From the NCBI GenBank assembly GCA_014804695.1, contig JAAUZJ010000048.1, positions 1 through 49,139 on the forward strand: a stretch of DNA of 49,139 nt. Direction: 5' to 3'. The translations under genes were made by a program, and so were the position numbers. Source of the DNA: Lachnospiraceae bacterium. GTDB lineage: Bacteria; Bacillota; Clostridia; Lachnospirales; Lachnospiraceae. The notes under the pieces are model-generated. The model saw nothing but the letters and a program-made list of their open reading frames with translations, did not search any database and was not told the origin of the DNA. Every line of letters begins with the position of its first letter. The stretch's first letter is position 1. This document shows positions 27,081 to 35,823 of the stretch, piece after piece.

Positions 27081-28907
27081 ATGTGTGGAATCGTAGGATA
27101 TATTGGAACCAAACAGGCGGCTCCGATTATTCTGGACGGATTGTCCAAGCTGGAGTACAGGGGTTATGACTCTGCCGGTATGGCTATTTATGATGGTGAA
27201 AAAATTAATATCCGCAAGTCGGTAGGGCGGCTTAAAATACTTGAGAATCTTACACATGGCGGAGAAAATATGCCGGGACTGTGCGGTATAGGACATACAA
27301 GGTGGGCGACTCACGGCGCTCCCAGTGACACCAATGCACACCCTCATTTTAATACGGAAGAAACGATTGTAGTCGTACATAACGGAATAATTGAGAATTA
27401 TATACAACTGCGTAATAAGCTGCTTAATAAGGGATATAAATTTGTGTCGGAGACTGATACTGAGGTTCTGGCGCATCTTTTGGACTATTATTATAAAGGC
27501 AATCCGCTTGAGGCAGTAACCAAGGTTTTGCACCGCGTAGAGGGTTCGTACGCCTTGGGAATCGTGTTTGCAGACTGTCCGGACCAGATTTTTGCAGCAA
27601 GAAAAGACAGCCCGTTAGTTATAGGGCAAAGTGATGAAGGCTGCTTTATAGCCTCTGATGTTCCGGCAATCCTTAAGTATACAAGAAAAGTATATTATGT
27701 GGATAATTACGAGGTTGTAAGGCTTAGAAACGACCACCTGCATTTTTATACGGTAGATGAAGAAGAGATAAAGAAAGAGCCTGTAACAATTGACTGGGAT
27801 GCAAATGCGGCGGAGAAAGCCGGATATGAGCATTTCATGTTAAAAGAGATGTATGAGCAGCCAAAGACCGTTTCTGACACGTTGACTCCTAGAGTCAAAG
27901 AAAATGATATCGTAATCGAAGAATTGAATATGACAGACGAAGAGCTTAAAGCAATAAGAAAAATCCATATTGTTGCCTGTGGTTCGGCTTACCATGCCGG
28001 CATGACCGGAAAATATGCGTTAGAAGGGCTTGCCAGAATACCGGTAGAGGTAGACCTTGCATCCGAGTTCCGTTATCGGGATCCTATTCTCGAAGAAGGG
28101 GCTATGGTAATAGTGATCAGCCAGTCCGGAGAAACCGCAGATACGCTTGCTGCGCTCAGAGAAGCTAAATCAAGAGGCTGTAAAGTACTTGGAATCGTCA
28201 ATGTAGTGGGCAGCTCTATCGCCAGAGAAGCCGATAATGTTATGTATACATGGGCAGGACCGGAGATTGCGGTAGCTACTACCAAGGCCTACAGTGCACA
28301 GCTTATTGCGCTGTATCTCCTTGCAATTAAACTGGGTAAAGTAAGGGGAAAAATATCAGAGGAAGTATTTACCTCATTATTAGGAGATTTGAAGTGCCTG
28401 CCTGATCAGATTGAATTGCTTTTAAATAATAAATTAAAAATCCAGAAATTTGCAAACCGCTACATTGGAGCCAAGGATGTATTTTTTATCGGACGCGGCA
28501 TAGATTATGCAATTTCGCTTGAAGGTTCTTTAAAGTTAAAAGAAATTTCTTATATACATTCAGAGGCATATGCAGCAGGTGAACTGAAACACGGAACCAT
28601 TTCGCTGATCGAAGAAGGAACATTAGTAGCGGCGGTTGCCACCCAGCCTGACTTATATGCCAAGACAATAAGCAATATGGTTGAGGTAAAAGCAAGAGGT
28701 GCATTTGTACTTGCAGTTACCTGTGAGGGTAATACGGAGATTGAAAAGGCAGCAGATTATGTAATATATATTCCGGAGACTAATCCATATCTGGCTAATT
28801 CGCTTGCAATTATTCCGCTGCAGCTCTTTGGTTACTATGTAGCCGTAGGAAAAGGCTGTGACGTGGATAAGCCGAGGAATCTTGCTAAATCTGTTACTGT
28901 TGAATAA
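27081..28907 (+). CDS. glmS: Glutamine--fructose-6-phosphate aminotransferase (isomerizing)
   Basis: Makes glucosamine-6-phosphate from fructose-6-phosphate and glutamine, the entry to UDP-GlcNAc and peptidoglycan. The 608-residue length is exact for the family. Met is followed by the nucleophilic Cys (MCGIVGYIG), HTRWATHG and NGIIEN are the glutaminase-side motifs, and the SIS-domain halves show SQSGETADT and the end AKSVTVE. AAAGGAGG lies 7 bases upstream of the ATG at 27081. No glmS ribozyme space exists, because the preceding glycosyltransferase gene ends one base before. Its place at the end of the glycan operon couples amino-sugar supply to polymer synthesis. Confidence 0.97.
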   Translation: MCGIVGYIGTKQAAPIILDGLSKLEYRGYDSAGMAIYDGEKINIRKSVGRLKILENLTHGGENMPGLCGIGHTRWATHGAPSDTNAHPHFNTEETIVVVHNGIIENYIQLRNKLLNKGYKFVSETDTEVLAHLLDYYYKGNPLEAVTKVLHRVEGSYALGIVFADCPDQIFAARKDSPLVIGQSDEGCFIASDVPAILKYTRKVYYVDNYEVVRLRNDHLHFYTVDEEEIKKEPVTIDWDANAAEKAGYEHFMLKEMYEQPKTVSDTLTPRVKENDIVIEELNMTDEELKAIRKIHIVACGSAYHAGMTGKYALEGLARIPVEVDLASEFRYRDPILEEGAMVIVISQSGETADTLAALREAKSRGCKVLGIVNVVGSSIAREADNVMYTWAGPEIAVATTKAYSAQLIALYLLAIKLGKVRGKISEEVFTSLLGDLKCLPDQIELLLNNKLKIQKFANRYIGAKDVFFIGRGIDYAISLEGSLKLKEISYIHSEAYAAGELKHGTISLIEEGTLVAAVATQPDLYAKTISNMVEVKARGAFVLAVTCEGNTEIEKAADYVIYIPETNPYLANSLAIIPLQLFGYYVAVGKGCDVDKPRNLAKSVTVE

Positions 28908-29035
28908 CATATGTTATTAAACAAAAAACACAAAAAGAAAAAAATTTTATCACAATTTGTACACATTTAAAGGCTATACTTGTTTTTACAGTTAAGGAAA
29001 ATCCGAATTAATCGTTGGAGGAAGGAGTCTTTATT

Positions 29036-31006
29036 ATGTATGACAATAATTTTTCTGGTGTAAATAATTCCGGTGTGGAAAATAATGGATATAGCCCGGA
29101 GGCGAAAACGACGGAAGAGCCGGCGGAAGGAGTTTTGGCTTCACAGAGCAGCGCGGAGGCGAATGTTGGAGCGTATGGAAATAATATTAATAATAGCGAT
29201 GCAGGTTTAGGTAGCAGCTATAGCAGTAGTACAGGCGTAGGAAGCTATAGTAGTAATAGTTCTACAGAAAGTGCTTCATACAGTAGCAGCTCATATGGTA
29301 ATAGCGGTAGTACAAGTGCAGGCAGTTATAGTAGCAATAGTACTACAGATAGCAGTGCATATAGTAGCAACTCATATGGTAATAGTAACAACACAAATGT
29401 AGGAAGCTATAGCAATAATAATTCTACAGATAACGTTGCATACAATAGTTCGTATAGTAATAATAGCAATGTAGGCACAGGCAGCTATAGCAGTAATAAT
29501 AGTACAGCTGGTGGTTCATACAGCAGCTCATATACCAGCAATGCAAATGTAAGAGCAGGAAGTTATAACAGCGGTAACGGTACAAGTGGAAGTAATTACA
29601 GCAACAACACCGGTTCATACGGATATGCTACTGGAACATGGAATAACCCAAACAATAGGCAGACCGATAACAGTTATCAGTTCAGCAATAATTATTCCGA
29701 CTACACTGCCGCTGCCAAGAAAGAAAAGAAGAAAAAAGAGAAAAAGCCAAGGGAAAAGACCGGAAGCGGTTATTTCAAAAAAGCGCTTATATGCGTTTCG
29801 TTGGGACTTTTCTTTGGAGTTTGCGCAGGTCTTGGATTTTACGCGGTAGAGACTGCTACAGGAATGTTTGATAATGTATCTACTGTAAATACTTCTGGAA
29901 ATACAGCTGGTGAAAGCGCAGGCAACACAAAGGACACTAACGAGGTTGTTTCCGAGTCGGTAAGTTATGATATTAACGGTTCCGATATACAGAAGACTCA
30001 GACTGTTACGACAGTGGTTTCAGATGTGTCGGATGTTGTAGATGCGGTTATGCCTGCAGTTGTATCAATCAGCAATACTTATACGGAAAAAATGTCCTAT
30101 TTTGGTCAGGTAATGACAAGTGAAGCAGAAGCCAGCGGTTCGGGCATTATTGTTGGTAAGAATGATACAGAGCTTTTGATTGCAACAAATTACCATGTTA
30201 TTGAGGATGCAGATCTGCTGAAAGTTCAGTTTGTAGAGAACAGCGAAGTTGAAGCCTCTGTAAAAGGTATGGATGCGGATATGGATCTGGCCGTTATAGC
30301 CGTGTCTCTGGATAATATTAAGGAATCCACATTGTCACAGATTGCAATCGCTACATTGGGTGACTCAAATGCCCTTAAAGTTGGTGAACCTGCAATTGCC
30401 ATTGGTAATTCCCTTGGATATGGACAGTCAGTAACGACAGGTGTTGTTAGTGCATTGAACAGGGATATGGAACTTTCTGACGGCAGTACAGGTACTTTCA
30501 TTCAGACAGATGCTGCTATTAATCCTGGTAACTCAGGCGGCGCTTTGCTGAACATAAAAGGAGAGGTAATCGGTATTAATTCCAATAAGATTGGCGGAAG
30601 CGTAATCGAAGGTATGGGATATGCAATTCCGATTTCTGCAGCAAGCCCAATTATAGCTGAACTTATGTTAAAAGAAACCAAGAATAAAGTCGCAGAGGAT
30701 GAAAGAGGTTTTCTTGGAATCTCAGGAATCAGCGTTACATCCGAAGTCTCATCTGCTTACGGCATGCCTGAGGGCGTGTATATCGCACAGGTTTATGAAG
30801 GTACAGCAGCAGATGCAGCAGGCTTGGTAAAAGGCGATATTATTACCGAATTCGATGGCGAAAAAGTTTCGTCAATGGATGAACTACAGACGATTTTGGA
30901 ATATTATGCAAAAGGTGATACCGTAGAAGTAACGGTAATGACAATCGGCAACGGTGGTTATCGAAGCAAAACGGTGAGCATTACCTTGGGAAATAAGGTT
31001 GGGTAA
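29036..31006 (+). CDS. HtrA/DegP-type membrane serine protease with a Ser/Asn/Tyr-rich tail
   Basis: A 656-residue quality-control protease. Residues about 50-220 are low-complexity Ser, Asn, Gly and Tyr. A Lys-rich patch and one membrane helix (about 248-270) follow, so the low-complexity tail should be cytoplasmic and the protease outside. The trypsin-like domain has H387 (NYHVIED), D417 (DMDLAV) and S500 (NPGNSGGALLN); one PDZ domain occupies about 565-650. HtrA proteins degrade or refold misfolded exported proteins. The ATG at 29036 follows GGAGGAAGGAG; a TTG at 29015 overlaps that site and is unlikely. The tail is much longer than in typical Firmicutes HtrA proteins. Confidence 0.93.
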   Translation: MYDNNFSGVNNSGVENNGYSPEAKTTEEPAEGVLASQSSAEANVGAYGNNINNSDAGLGSSYSSSTGVGSYSSNSSTESASYSSSSYGNSGSTSAGSYSSNSTTDSSAYSSNSYGNSNNTNVGSYSNNNSTDNVAYNSSYSNNSNVGTGSYSSNNSTAGGSYSSSYTSNANVRAGSYNSGNGTSGSNYSNNTGSYGYATGTWNNPNNRQTDNSYQFSNNYSDYTAAAKKEKKKKEKKPREKTGSGYFKKALICVSLGLFFGVCAGLGFYAVETATGMFDNVSTVNTSGNTAGESAGNTKDTNEVVSESVSYDINGSDIQKTQTVTTVVSDVSDVVDAVMPAVVSISNTYTEKMSYFGQVMTSEAEASGSGIIVGKNDTELLIATNYHVIEDADLLKVQFVENSEVEASVKGMDADMDLAVIAVSLDNIKESTLSQIAIATLGDSNALKVGEPAIAIGNSLGYGQSVTTGVVSALNRDMELSDGSTGTFIQTDAAINPGNSGGALLNIKGEVIGINSNKIGGSVIEGMGYAIPISAASPIIAELMLKETKNKVAEDERGFLGISGISVTSEVSSAYGMPEGVYIAQVYEGTAADAAGLVKGDIITEFDGEKVSSMDELQTILEYYAKGDTVEVTVMTIGNGGYRSKTVSITLGNKVG

Positions 31007-31038
31007 TAGAATTTAAGAGTATAAAATAAGAAAATATC

Positions 31039-31073
31039 AAACAGGCTTCGTTATCATGCGGAGCCTGTTTTAA
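31039..31073 (+). terminator. Terminator of the HtrA-type gene
   Basis: AAACAGGCT (31039-31047) pairs with AGCCTGTTT (31062-31070) with additional CG closure, followed by T-rich sequence, 33 bases after the stop codon. Confidence 0.8.
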
Positions 31074-31166
31074 CTTATTTTAGGATTAAAGATAAAAATA
31101 GGGTTTAATTTCTTTTTCGGGTAAAGTATAATAGATAAATAAAAAAGCGAAAGATTAAGGTATGTT

Positions 31167-32849
31167 ATGTTCGATATATTTAAACGGATTAGAGGAAAAA
31201 AGAAAGGTAAAGGGAAGGATATGAAAGAAGCTGGTAATGATAAGGCAAATTTAAGTAGTGGAGCAGCTTATAATGCTAACGTAAATCTGAGCAGAAAAGA
31301 AATTCTTAGTGATGGTATAATTTCAAACAACAGCGAAGATTCCGATAGCAGCAAAGATTCAAATAATAAAGAAGTAACAGAAGAAAAGACCGAAAAAAAA
31401 TCAACTGAAAAATCTACAAATAAAAGTGACAATTCAGACGAGTACGAAGAAGTCTGCTTCATATGCAGACGTCCCGAAAGCAAGACCGGCAAAATGTTTA
31501 AGCTGCCCAATCATATATGCGTATGTAATGACTGTATGCATAAGACTATGGATACGGTCAGCCAGTTTGATTATCAGGGGCTTTTGAACCATCCGGATAA
31601 TATGAATGGTAATGTTTCGGATTTTAATAACGGCAAAGGATTCCCGAACATAAGCTTTGTTAATCTGGCAGATTTACAGGGAGACGGCGGGATTCCCAAT
31701 AAGCAGAAGATTAAGAAAAAGAAGAAGGCCGAGGAGAGCGCGCCTGTAATTGATATTAAAAATATTATGCCGCCACACAAGATCAAAGCTAAGTTAGATG
31801 ACTATGTGGTAGGGCAGGAGCATGCCAAAAAGGTTATGTCGGTGGCTGTGTATAACCATTATAAAAGAGTTGCAACCAATACAATGGATGAAATAGAGAT
31901 TGAAAAATCCAACATGCTTATGATAGGACCGACAGGCTGTGGCAAAACATATCTGGTTAAAACATTGGCGCGTCTTTTAGATGTGCCGCTTGCCATTGCC
32001 GATGCTACGTCTTTAACAGAAGCCGGATATATCGGAGATGATATCGAAAGCGTTGTCTCCAAACTTTTAGCGGCTGCCGACAATGATGTGGAGAGAGCCG
32101 AGCAGGGAATTATTTTTATTGATGAAATAGATAAGATTGCTAAGAAAAAGAATACCAACTCAAGGGATGTGAGCGGGGAATCCGTTCAGCAGGGTATGCT
32201 TAAGCTGTTAGAGGGAGCAGAGGTAGAGGTGCCTGTAGGAGCCAATTCCAAAAATGCGATGGTTCCGCTTGCAACCGTAAATACCAGAAATATTCTTTTT
32301 ATCTGCGGAGGAGCTTTCCCGGATTTGGATGATATCATTAAGCAGCGTTTGAACAAGAAGACTTCTATCGGCTATAATGCGGAACTGCGTGACAAATACG
32401 ATAAGGAAAAAAATATTTTAAGCAAAGTTACCGTGGAAGATATTAAAAAATTCGGTATGATTCCGGAGTTTATAGGCCGTCTGCCCATTATTTTTACACT
32501 TGAGGGCTTAAGTAAGGAGATGCTGGTTAAAATTTTAAGTGAACCCAGAAATGCGATTTTGAAGCAATACCAGAAACTTCTTGCCCTGGACGAAGTAAAA
32601 CTTGAGTTTAATGAGGGGGCATTGGAAGCAATTGCGGAAAAAGCAATCGAAAAAGATACCGGAGCCAGAGCACTGCGTGCAATCATAGAGGAATTTATGC
32701 TGGATATCATGTATGAGATTCCTAAGGATGACAACATCGGAAAAATTACCATTACCAGAGAATATATAGAAGGAACCGGCGGCCCTATAATTGATATCAG
32801 GAGCAATAGTGCGGAAAATCCAGAACACCTGAATGTCATAGAAGGGTAG
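31167..32849 (+). CDS. Divergent ClpX-like ATP-dependent unfoldase
   Basis: An AAA+ unfoldase of 560 residues. The N-terminal 95 residues are a charged, Ser/Lys/Asn-rich extension absent from standard ClpX (about 410-430 residues). A four-cysteine zinc domain follows (CFIC near 97 and CNDC near 122), then a linker and the AAA+ module: Walker A GPTGCGKT (about 254), pore loop GYIGDD, Walker B IIFIDEID (about 315) and FGMIPEFIGRLP. The ClpP-docking loop reads SIGYNAE where standard ClpX has IGF, so ClpP binding is plausible. TATAAT at 31127 with a weak -35 may drive it. Organisms of this kind usually have another clpX beside clpP, so this may be a second paralogue. Confidence 0.85.
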   Translation: MFDIFKRIRGKKKGKGKDMKEAGNDKANLSSGAAYNANVNLSRKEILSDGIISNNSEDSDSSKDSNNKEVTEEKTEKKSTEKSTNKSDNSDEYEEVCFICRRPESKTGKMFKLPNHICVCNDCMHKTMDTVSQFDYQGLLNHPDNMNGNVSDFNNGKGFPNISFVNLADLQGDGGIPNKQKIKKKKKAEESAPVIDIKNIMPPHKIKAKLDDYVVGQEHAKKVMSVAVYNHYKRVATNTMDEIEIEKSNMLMIGPTGCGKTYLVKTLARLLDVPLAIADATSLTEAGYIGDDIESVVSKLLAAADNDVERAEQGIIFIDEIDKIAKKKNTNSRDVSGESVQQGMLKLLEGAEVEVPVGANSKNAMVPLATVNTRNILFICGGAFPDLDDIIKQRLNKKTSIGYNAELRDKYDKEKNILSKVTVEDIKKFGMIPEFIGRLPIIFTLEGLSKEMLVKILSEPRNAILKQYQKLLALDEVKLEFNEGALEAIAEKAIEKDTGARALRAIIEEFMLDIMYEIPKDDNIGKITITREYIEGTGGPIIDIRSNSAENPEHLNVIEG

Positions 32850-32912
32850 GCAGAGCCAAACAAAGTGCATATTATATAATAATCAGGAAGCAGTGAAAAG
32901 AGCACATATAAT

Positions 32913-34595
32913 ATGACTTGTAAGGAAAAAATTCTCTCAAATGATTATGCAGATCTTATTTTAAATTACACCCGACCGGGTGAATTTGCGGAAATGGTTG
33001 ATCTTGACTATTGTATAAAGTCTTTAGACGAAGAATATAACATTGCGTATATAAGCAGGCAGGAGCTTCCGGAAACATCTATCGGAAATTATTCATATTC
33101 AACGATTCCTGACCTGTACGGGTTAATGCAGACTTTTCAGGCGGAAAATCTCGTAGAGATGGGAAACATCAGGATTCAGAATCCGCCGCTTGCTTTGCAG
33201 GGCAGGGATGTTATTATTGGATTTATAGACACCGGAATCCGCTACCAATTAGATGCTTTTCGTGATGAACAGGGAAACAGCCGTATTCTTTCCATATGGG
33301 ATCAGACCATACAGACAGGAGAACCACCGGAGGGCTTTCTTTATGGAACAGAGTACACACGTGATGACATTAATAATGCGCTTAGTGCGGAGCAGCCGCT
33401 TAGTGTAGTGCCTTCTACCGATGAAAACGGTCATGGAACGGCGATGGCGTCTGCGGCTGCAGGAAGTATTATAAATCAGGGACTTGCATTTAGGGGAGCG
33501 GCGCCACAGGCTGACATAGCAGTAGTAAAATTAAAGGGCGCAAAGGAATATTTAAGGGAATACTATCTAATTAATGAAGATGCCATAGCCTATCAGGAAA
33601 ACGATATCATGATTGCAGTTAAATATTTGGATAATCTTGCAATCGCACATAAAAAACCACTTGTTATTGTATTGGGCATTGGCACTAACATGGGAAGTCA
33701 TCAGGGAAGTTCTCCGCTTGGTGATTATATTGATAAGATTTCAAATCAGGGAAGAAGAGCGGTTGTTGTCTGTGGCGGAAACGAGGGAGATAAAGAACAT
33801 CATTATAGTGGAACGGTGCCGGATAATGTAGAAATACGGGTAGGAGAGGGAACTACAGGCTTTCATTTGGAACTGTGGGGCTGTAAGATGGATGAATATA
33901 GCATTACCATCCGAACTCCGGGTGGAGAAATAACGCCCGATATTGATTTTCGTGGTGACACTGACAGAAGATATACATTTCTTTTTGACAAAACTATAAT
34001 CAATATGAGCATATTATTGGTTGAGCTTAGGTCGGGGGAGCAGGTTTTTTTTATCCGATTTGAAAATCCAACGCCGGGTATATGGAGTATCAGCGTGTTT
34101 CCTTCAACGCAGAGCCTGCGTGGAGATGGAAAGCTCAATATGTGGCTTCCGATTGAGGGATTTATAGACGGAGATGTAACTTTTCTAAAACCCGATCCGG
34201 AGGTCACTTTGACCGAACCGTCATATGCAGAGCGAGTTATTACTATTTCCGCCTATGACGGCTACAACGGTGGCTGGTTTTTTGAATCGGGAAGGGGATT
34301 TAACCGAAATGGTTTGATTAAACCAGATTTATCCGCACCCGGAGTAAGTGTTTCCACTGCCCTTGGCAGCAGAACCGGCTCAAGCATGGCGGCAGCGCTT
34401 GCTGCAGGCTGCATTGCACAGTTTATGGAGTGGGCCATAGTAGAAGGAAATGCTCCACTTGTGGGTGGAAGGACGATCAAGAATTACTTCATCCGCGGCG
34501 CAGTGCGTGAGAGTAATGTCATTTATCCGGATGAAAGATGGGGGTATGGGAAGCTTAGCATCAGTGGAACGTTTGAGACGTTGGCGAGACTGTAG
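32913..34595 (+). CDS. Csp-like S8 family subtilase
   Basis: A 560-residue subtilisin-fold protein. The catalytic triad looks complete: D106 in FIDTGIRY, H174 in ENGHGTAMAS and S491 in TGSSMAAALAAG. A roughly 150-residue insert between the His and Ser regions and the absence of a signal peptide match the Csp group of clostridial spore proteases (CspA/B/C), which activate the cortex hydrolase SleC or sense germinants. No sleC-like gene lies nearby. It follows the ClpX-like gene by 63 bases. A germination role is family knowledge; a vegetative role cannot be excluded. Confidence 0.82.
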   Translation: MTCKEKILSNDYADLILNYTRPGEFAEMVDLDYCIKSLDEEYNIAYISRQELPETSIGNYSYSTIPDLYGLMQTFQAENLVEMGNIRIQNPPLALQGRDVIIGFIDTGIRYQLDAFRDEQGNSRILSIWDQTIQTGEPPEGFLYGTEYTRDDINNALSAEQPLSVVPSTDENGHGTAMASAAAGSIINQGLAFRGAAPQADIAVVKLKGAKEYLREYYLINEDAIAYQENDIMIAVKYLDNLAIAHKKPLVIVLGIGTNMGSHQGSSPLGDYIDKISNQGRRAVVVCGGNEGDKEHHYSGTVPDNVEIRVGEGTTGFHLELWGCKMDEYSITIRTPGGEITPDIDFRGDTDRRYTFLFDKTIINMSILLVELRSGEQVFFIRFENPTPGIWSISVFPSTQSLRGDGKLNMWLPIEGFIDGDVTFLKPDPEVTLTEPSYAERVITISAYDGYNGGWFFESGRGFNRNGLIKPDLSAPGVSVSTALGSRTGSSMAAALAAGCIAQFMEWAIVEGNAPLVGGRTIKNYFIRGAVRESNVIYPDERWGYGKLSISGTFETLARL

Positions 34596-34652
34596 AGTAA
34601 AATAATAAAAGAAAGTTATGTAGAATGGAAATCTTGATTTAATGATTAAATC

Positions 34653-34682
34653 TTGACGAAAAGCATATAATTATGATATATT
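34653..34682 (+). promoter_or_regulatory. Promoter of the type III toxin-antitoxin locus
   Basis: TTGACG (34653-34658) and TATATT (34677-34682) are 18 bases apart and lie just ahead of the antitoxin RNA repeats that begin near 34700. Confidence 0.55.
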
Positions 34683-34697
34683 CTTTTTAAGAAGAAT

Positions 34698-34790
34698 AGC
34701 TCATAGAACGTGAGGTTAAAGAAAGTTCAATAGAAGATTTGGTCATAGAGCGTGACCAAGTAAAACAAAAGTAAAGTTCACTGAGAAGAC
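34698..34790 (+). ncRNA. Type III antitoxin RNA, two tandem repeats (CptI-like)
   Basis: Two direct repeats are visible. Unit 1 (34701-34737) and unit 2 (34743-34790) both have TCATAGARCGTGA, then an A-rich part and AAAG(T)AAAGTTCA, then (T)(G)AGAAGA. In each unit the loop TAGARCG is closed by a small stem (CTCA/TGAG, GGTCA/TGACC). The units differ in length by insertion of about nine bases in the A-rich part. Such repeats between a promoter and a terminator, directly upstream of a CptN/ToxN-like gene, define a type III antitoxin: the RNA units are processed by and bind the toxin. Confidence 0.8.
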
Positions 34791-34815
34791 AACTCCTGGA
34801 AACAGGAGTTGTTTT
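34789..34815 (+). terminator. Attenuating terminator between antitoxin RNA and toxin
   Basis: ACAACTCCTG (34789-34798), loop GAAA, and CAGGAGTTGT (34803-34812) form a perfect 10-bp stem followed by TTT. Incomplete termination here would keep the RNA antitoxin in excess over the toxin mRNA, the standard logic of type III loci. Confidence 0.85.
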
Positions 34816-34830
34816 CAGTCAGGAGATAGT

Positions 34831-35271
34831 ATGGCTAAAGAAAAACGATTTGTGTTTTTATCAGATAAATTTTACCAAAGATATTCCTCTGTCCAATATC
34901 CAGAGATAGAGCAGAAACATGATAGACCATACATACAGATTTATATAGAGGTAAATGGTATTAAATTTGCAATCCCATTGCGCTCAGATATTCACCATCC
35001 GCATGTTTTATGGACAGATAAACAAAACCATTGCGGTGTGGATTTTTCCAAAGCAGTTGTTATTACGGATGATGATTACATAGACAAAATACGTGAACCG
35101 CATTTAAGACAGAATGAATTTGATGCTTTGCGCGGTAAAGACTTTAAAATAAAACAAAAAATGCAGAAATATATAGATAAATATAAGATGGCTAAAATGG
35201 AACCCGAGAAGACAATTAATAAGACCTTATTAAAATATTCCACATTGCAGTATTTTGAGGAATATCTGTAG
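34831..35271 (+). CDS. Type III toxin, CptN/TenpN-like endoribonuclease
   Basis: A 146-residue basic protein of the ToxN/AbiQ superfamily. These enzymes cut mRNA and process their own antitoxin RNA. The segment FAIPLRSDIHH (about 49-59) is equivalent to the PL-x-S active-site stretch of the family, and GVDFSKAVVI and KQKMQKYIDKY fit the CptN type described from gut Firmicutes. The start ATG follows AGGAG (34821-34825), only a few bases beyond the attenuator hairpin. Such systems stabilise DNA or abort phage infection. The protein assignment is by visible pattern; together with the repeats, promoter and terminator it is strong. Confidence 0.85.
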   Translation: MAKEKRFVFLSDKFYQRYSSVQYPEIEQKHDRPYIQIYIEVNGIKFAIPLRSDIHHPHVLWTDKQNHCGVDFSKAVVITDDDYIDKIREPHLRQNEFDALRGKDFKIKQKMQKYIDKYKMAKMEPEKTINKTLLKYSTLQYFEEYL

Positions 35272-35302
35272 ATTCGTTACTATTTCATAGGAGATCAAAA
35301 CC

Positions 35303-35749
35303 ATGACATACGCAATCCTTTCAGCACTAATCTTTTTGCTTGATTTCATGATAAAGGACAAAATAGAAAATAATACAACAGAAGGCGAAGAAAAGAAAGT
35401 TGGCAATGGTCTTCTGCTTTTAAAAAACTATCACAATAAAGGTGCCTTCCTGAATCTCGGAGAAAATAACAGCCGGCTGGTTGCGATATTTTCGATTGCA
35501 TTGACACTTGCGATGACCGTGCTTTTCCTTGCGACCTTTACATTTAAAGGAAGCAGGCTGCTAAAGACCGGGCTTGCCCTTCTCTTAGGCGGTGCATACA
35601 GCAACACCTATGACAGAATGAGACGGCACTATGTTGTGGATTATGTGAGCTTCCCTGTGAAAAATAAATTCATAAGGCGGATTGTTTTCAATATTTCAGA
35701 TTTCTGTATAATGATAGGAGCGCTGTGTATGGTGCTGGGCAGCGTGTAA
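35303..35749 (+). CDS. Signal peptidase II-like protein (LspA family)
   Basis: A 148-residue protein with four membrane helices. It fits LspA, the aspartyl protease that cleaves lipoprotein signal peptides: SNTYDRMRRHYVVDYVSF and FNISDFCI contain the two catalytic aspartates (VVD and ISD) and the DR motif. The family usually reads GN-x2-DR and FN-x-AD; here the glycine before the N is replaced by Ser, so this copy is divergent and may be an accessory paralogue. It sits 31 bases after the toxin gene but is closed by its own terminator, so a functional link to the toxin is not implied. Confidence 0.8.
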   Translation: MTYAILSALIFLLDFMIKDKIENNTTEGEEKKVGNGLLLLKNYHNKGAFLNLGENNSRLVAIFSIALTLAMTVLFLATFTFKGSRLLKTGLALLLGGAYSNTYDRMRRHYVVDYVSFPVKNKFIRRIVFNISDFCIMIGALCMVLGSV

Positions 35750-35754
35750 CATAT

Positions 35755-35786
35755 AAAAAAGCCGGAGCATATTTCCGGCTTTTTTA
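35755..35786 (+). terminator. Bidirectional rho-independent terminator
   Basis: AAAAAAGCCGGA pairs with TCCGGCTTTTTT around loop GCATAT-T. It stands between the LspA-like gene and the converging carbamate kinase gene and can serve both. Confidence 0.9.
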
Positions 35787-35823
35787 TAATGTGAGATTAA
35801 TTCATTAACAAGATATACAAAAT

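Noticed and set aside
29190..29640. Repeats in the HtrA-type gene as a CRISPR or satellite
   Set aside because: The repeats are AGC/AGT/AAT/TAT codons of a low-complexity protein tail and keep the frame.
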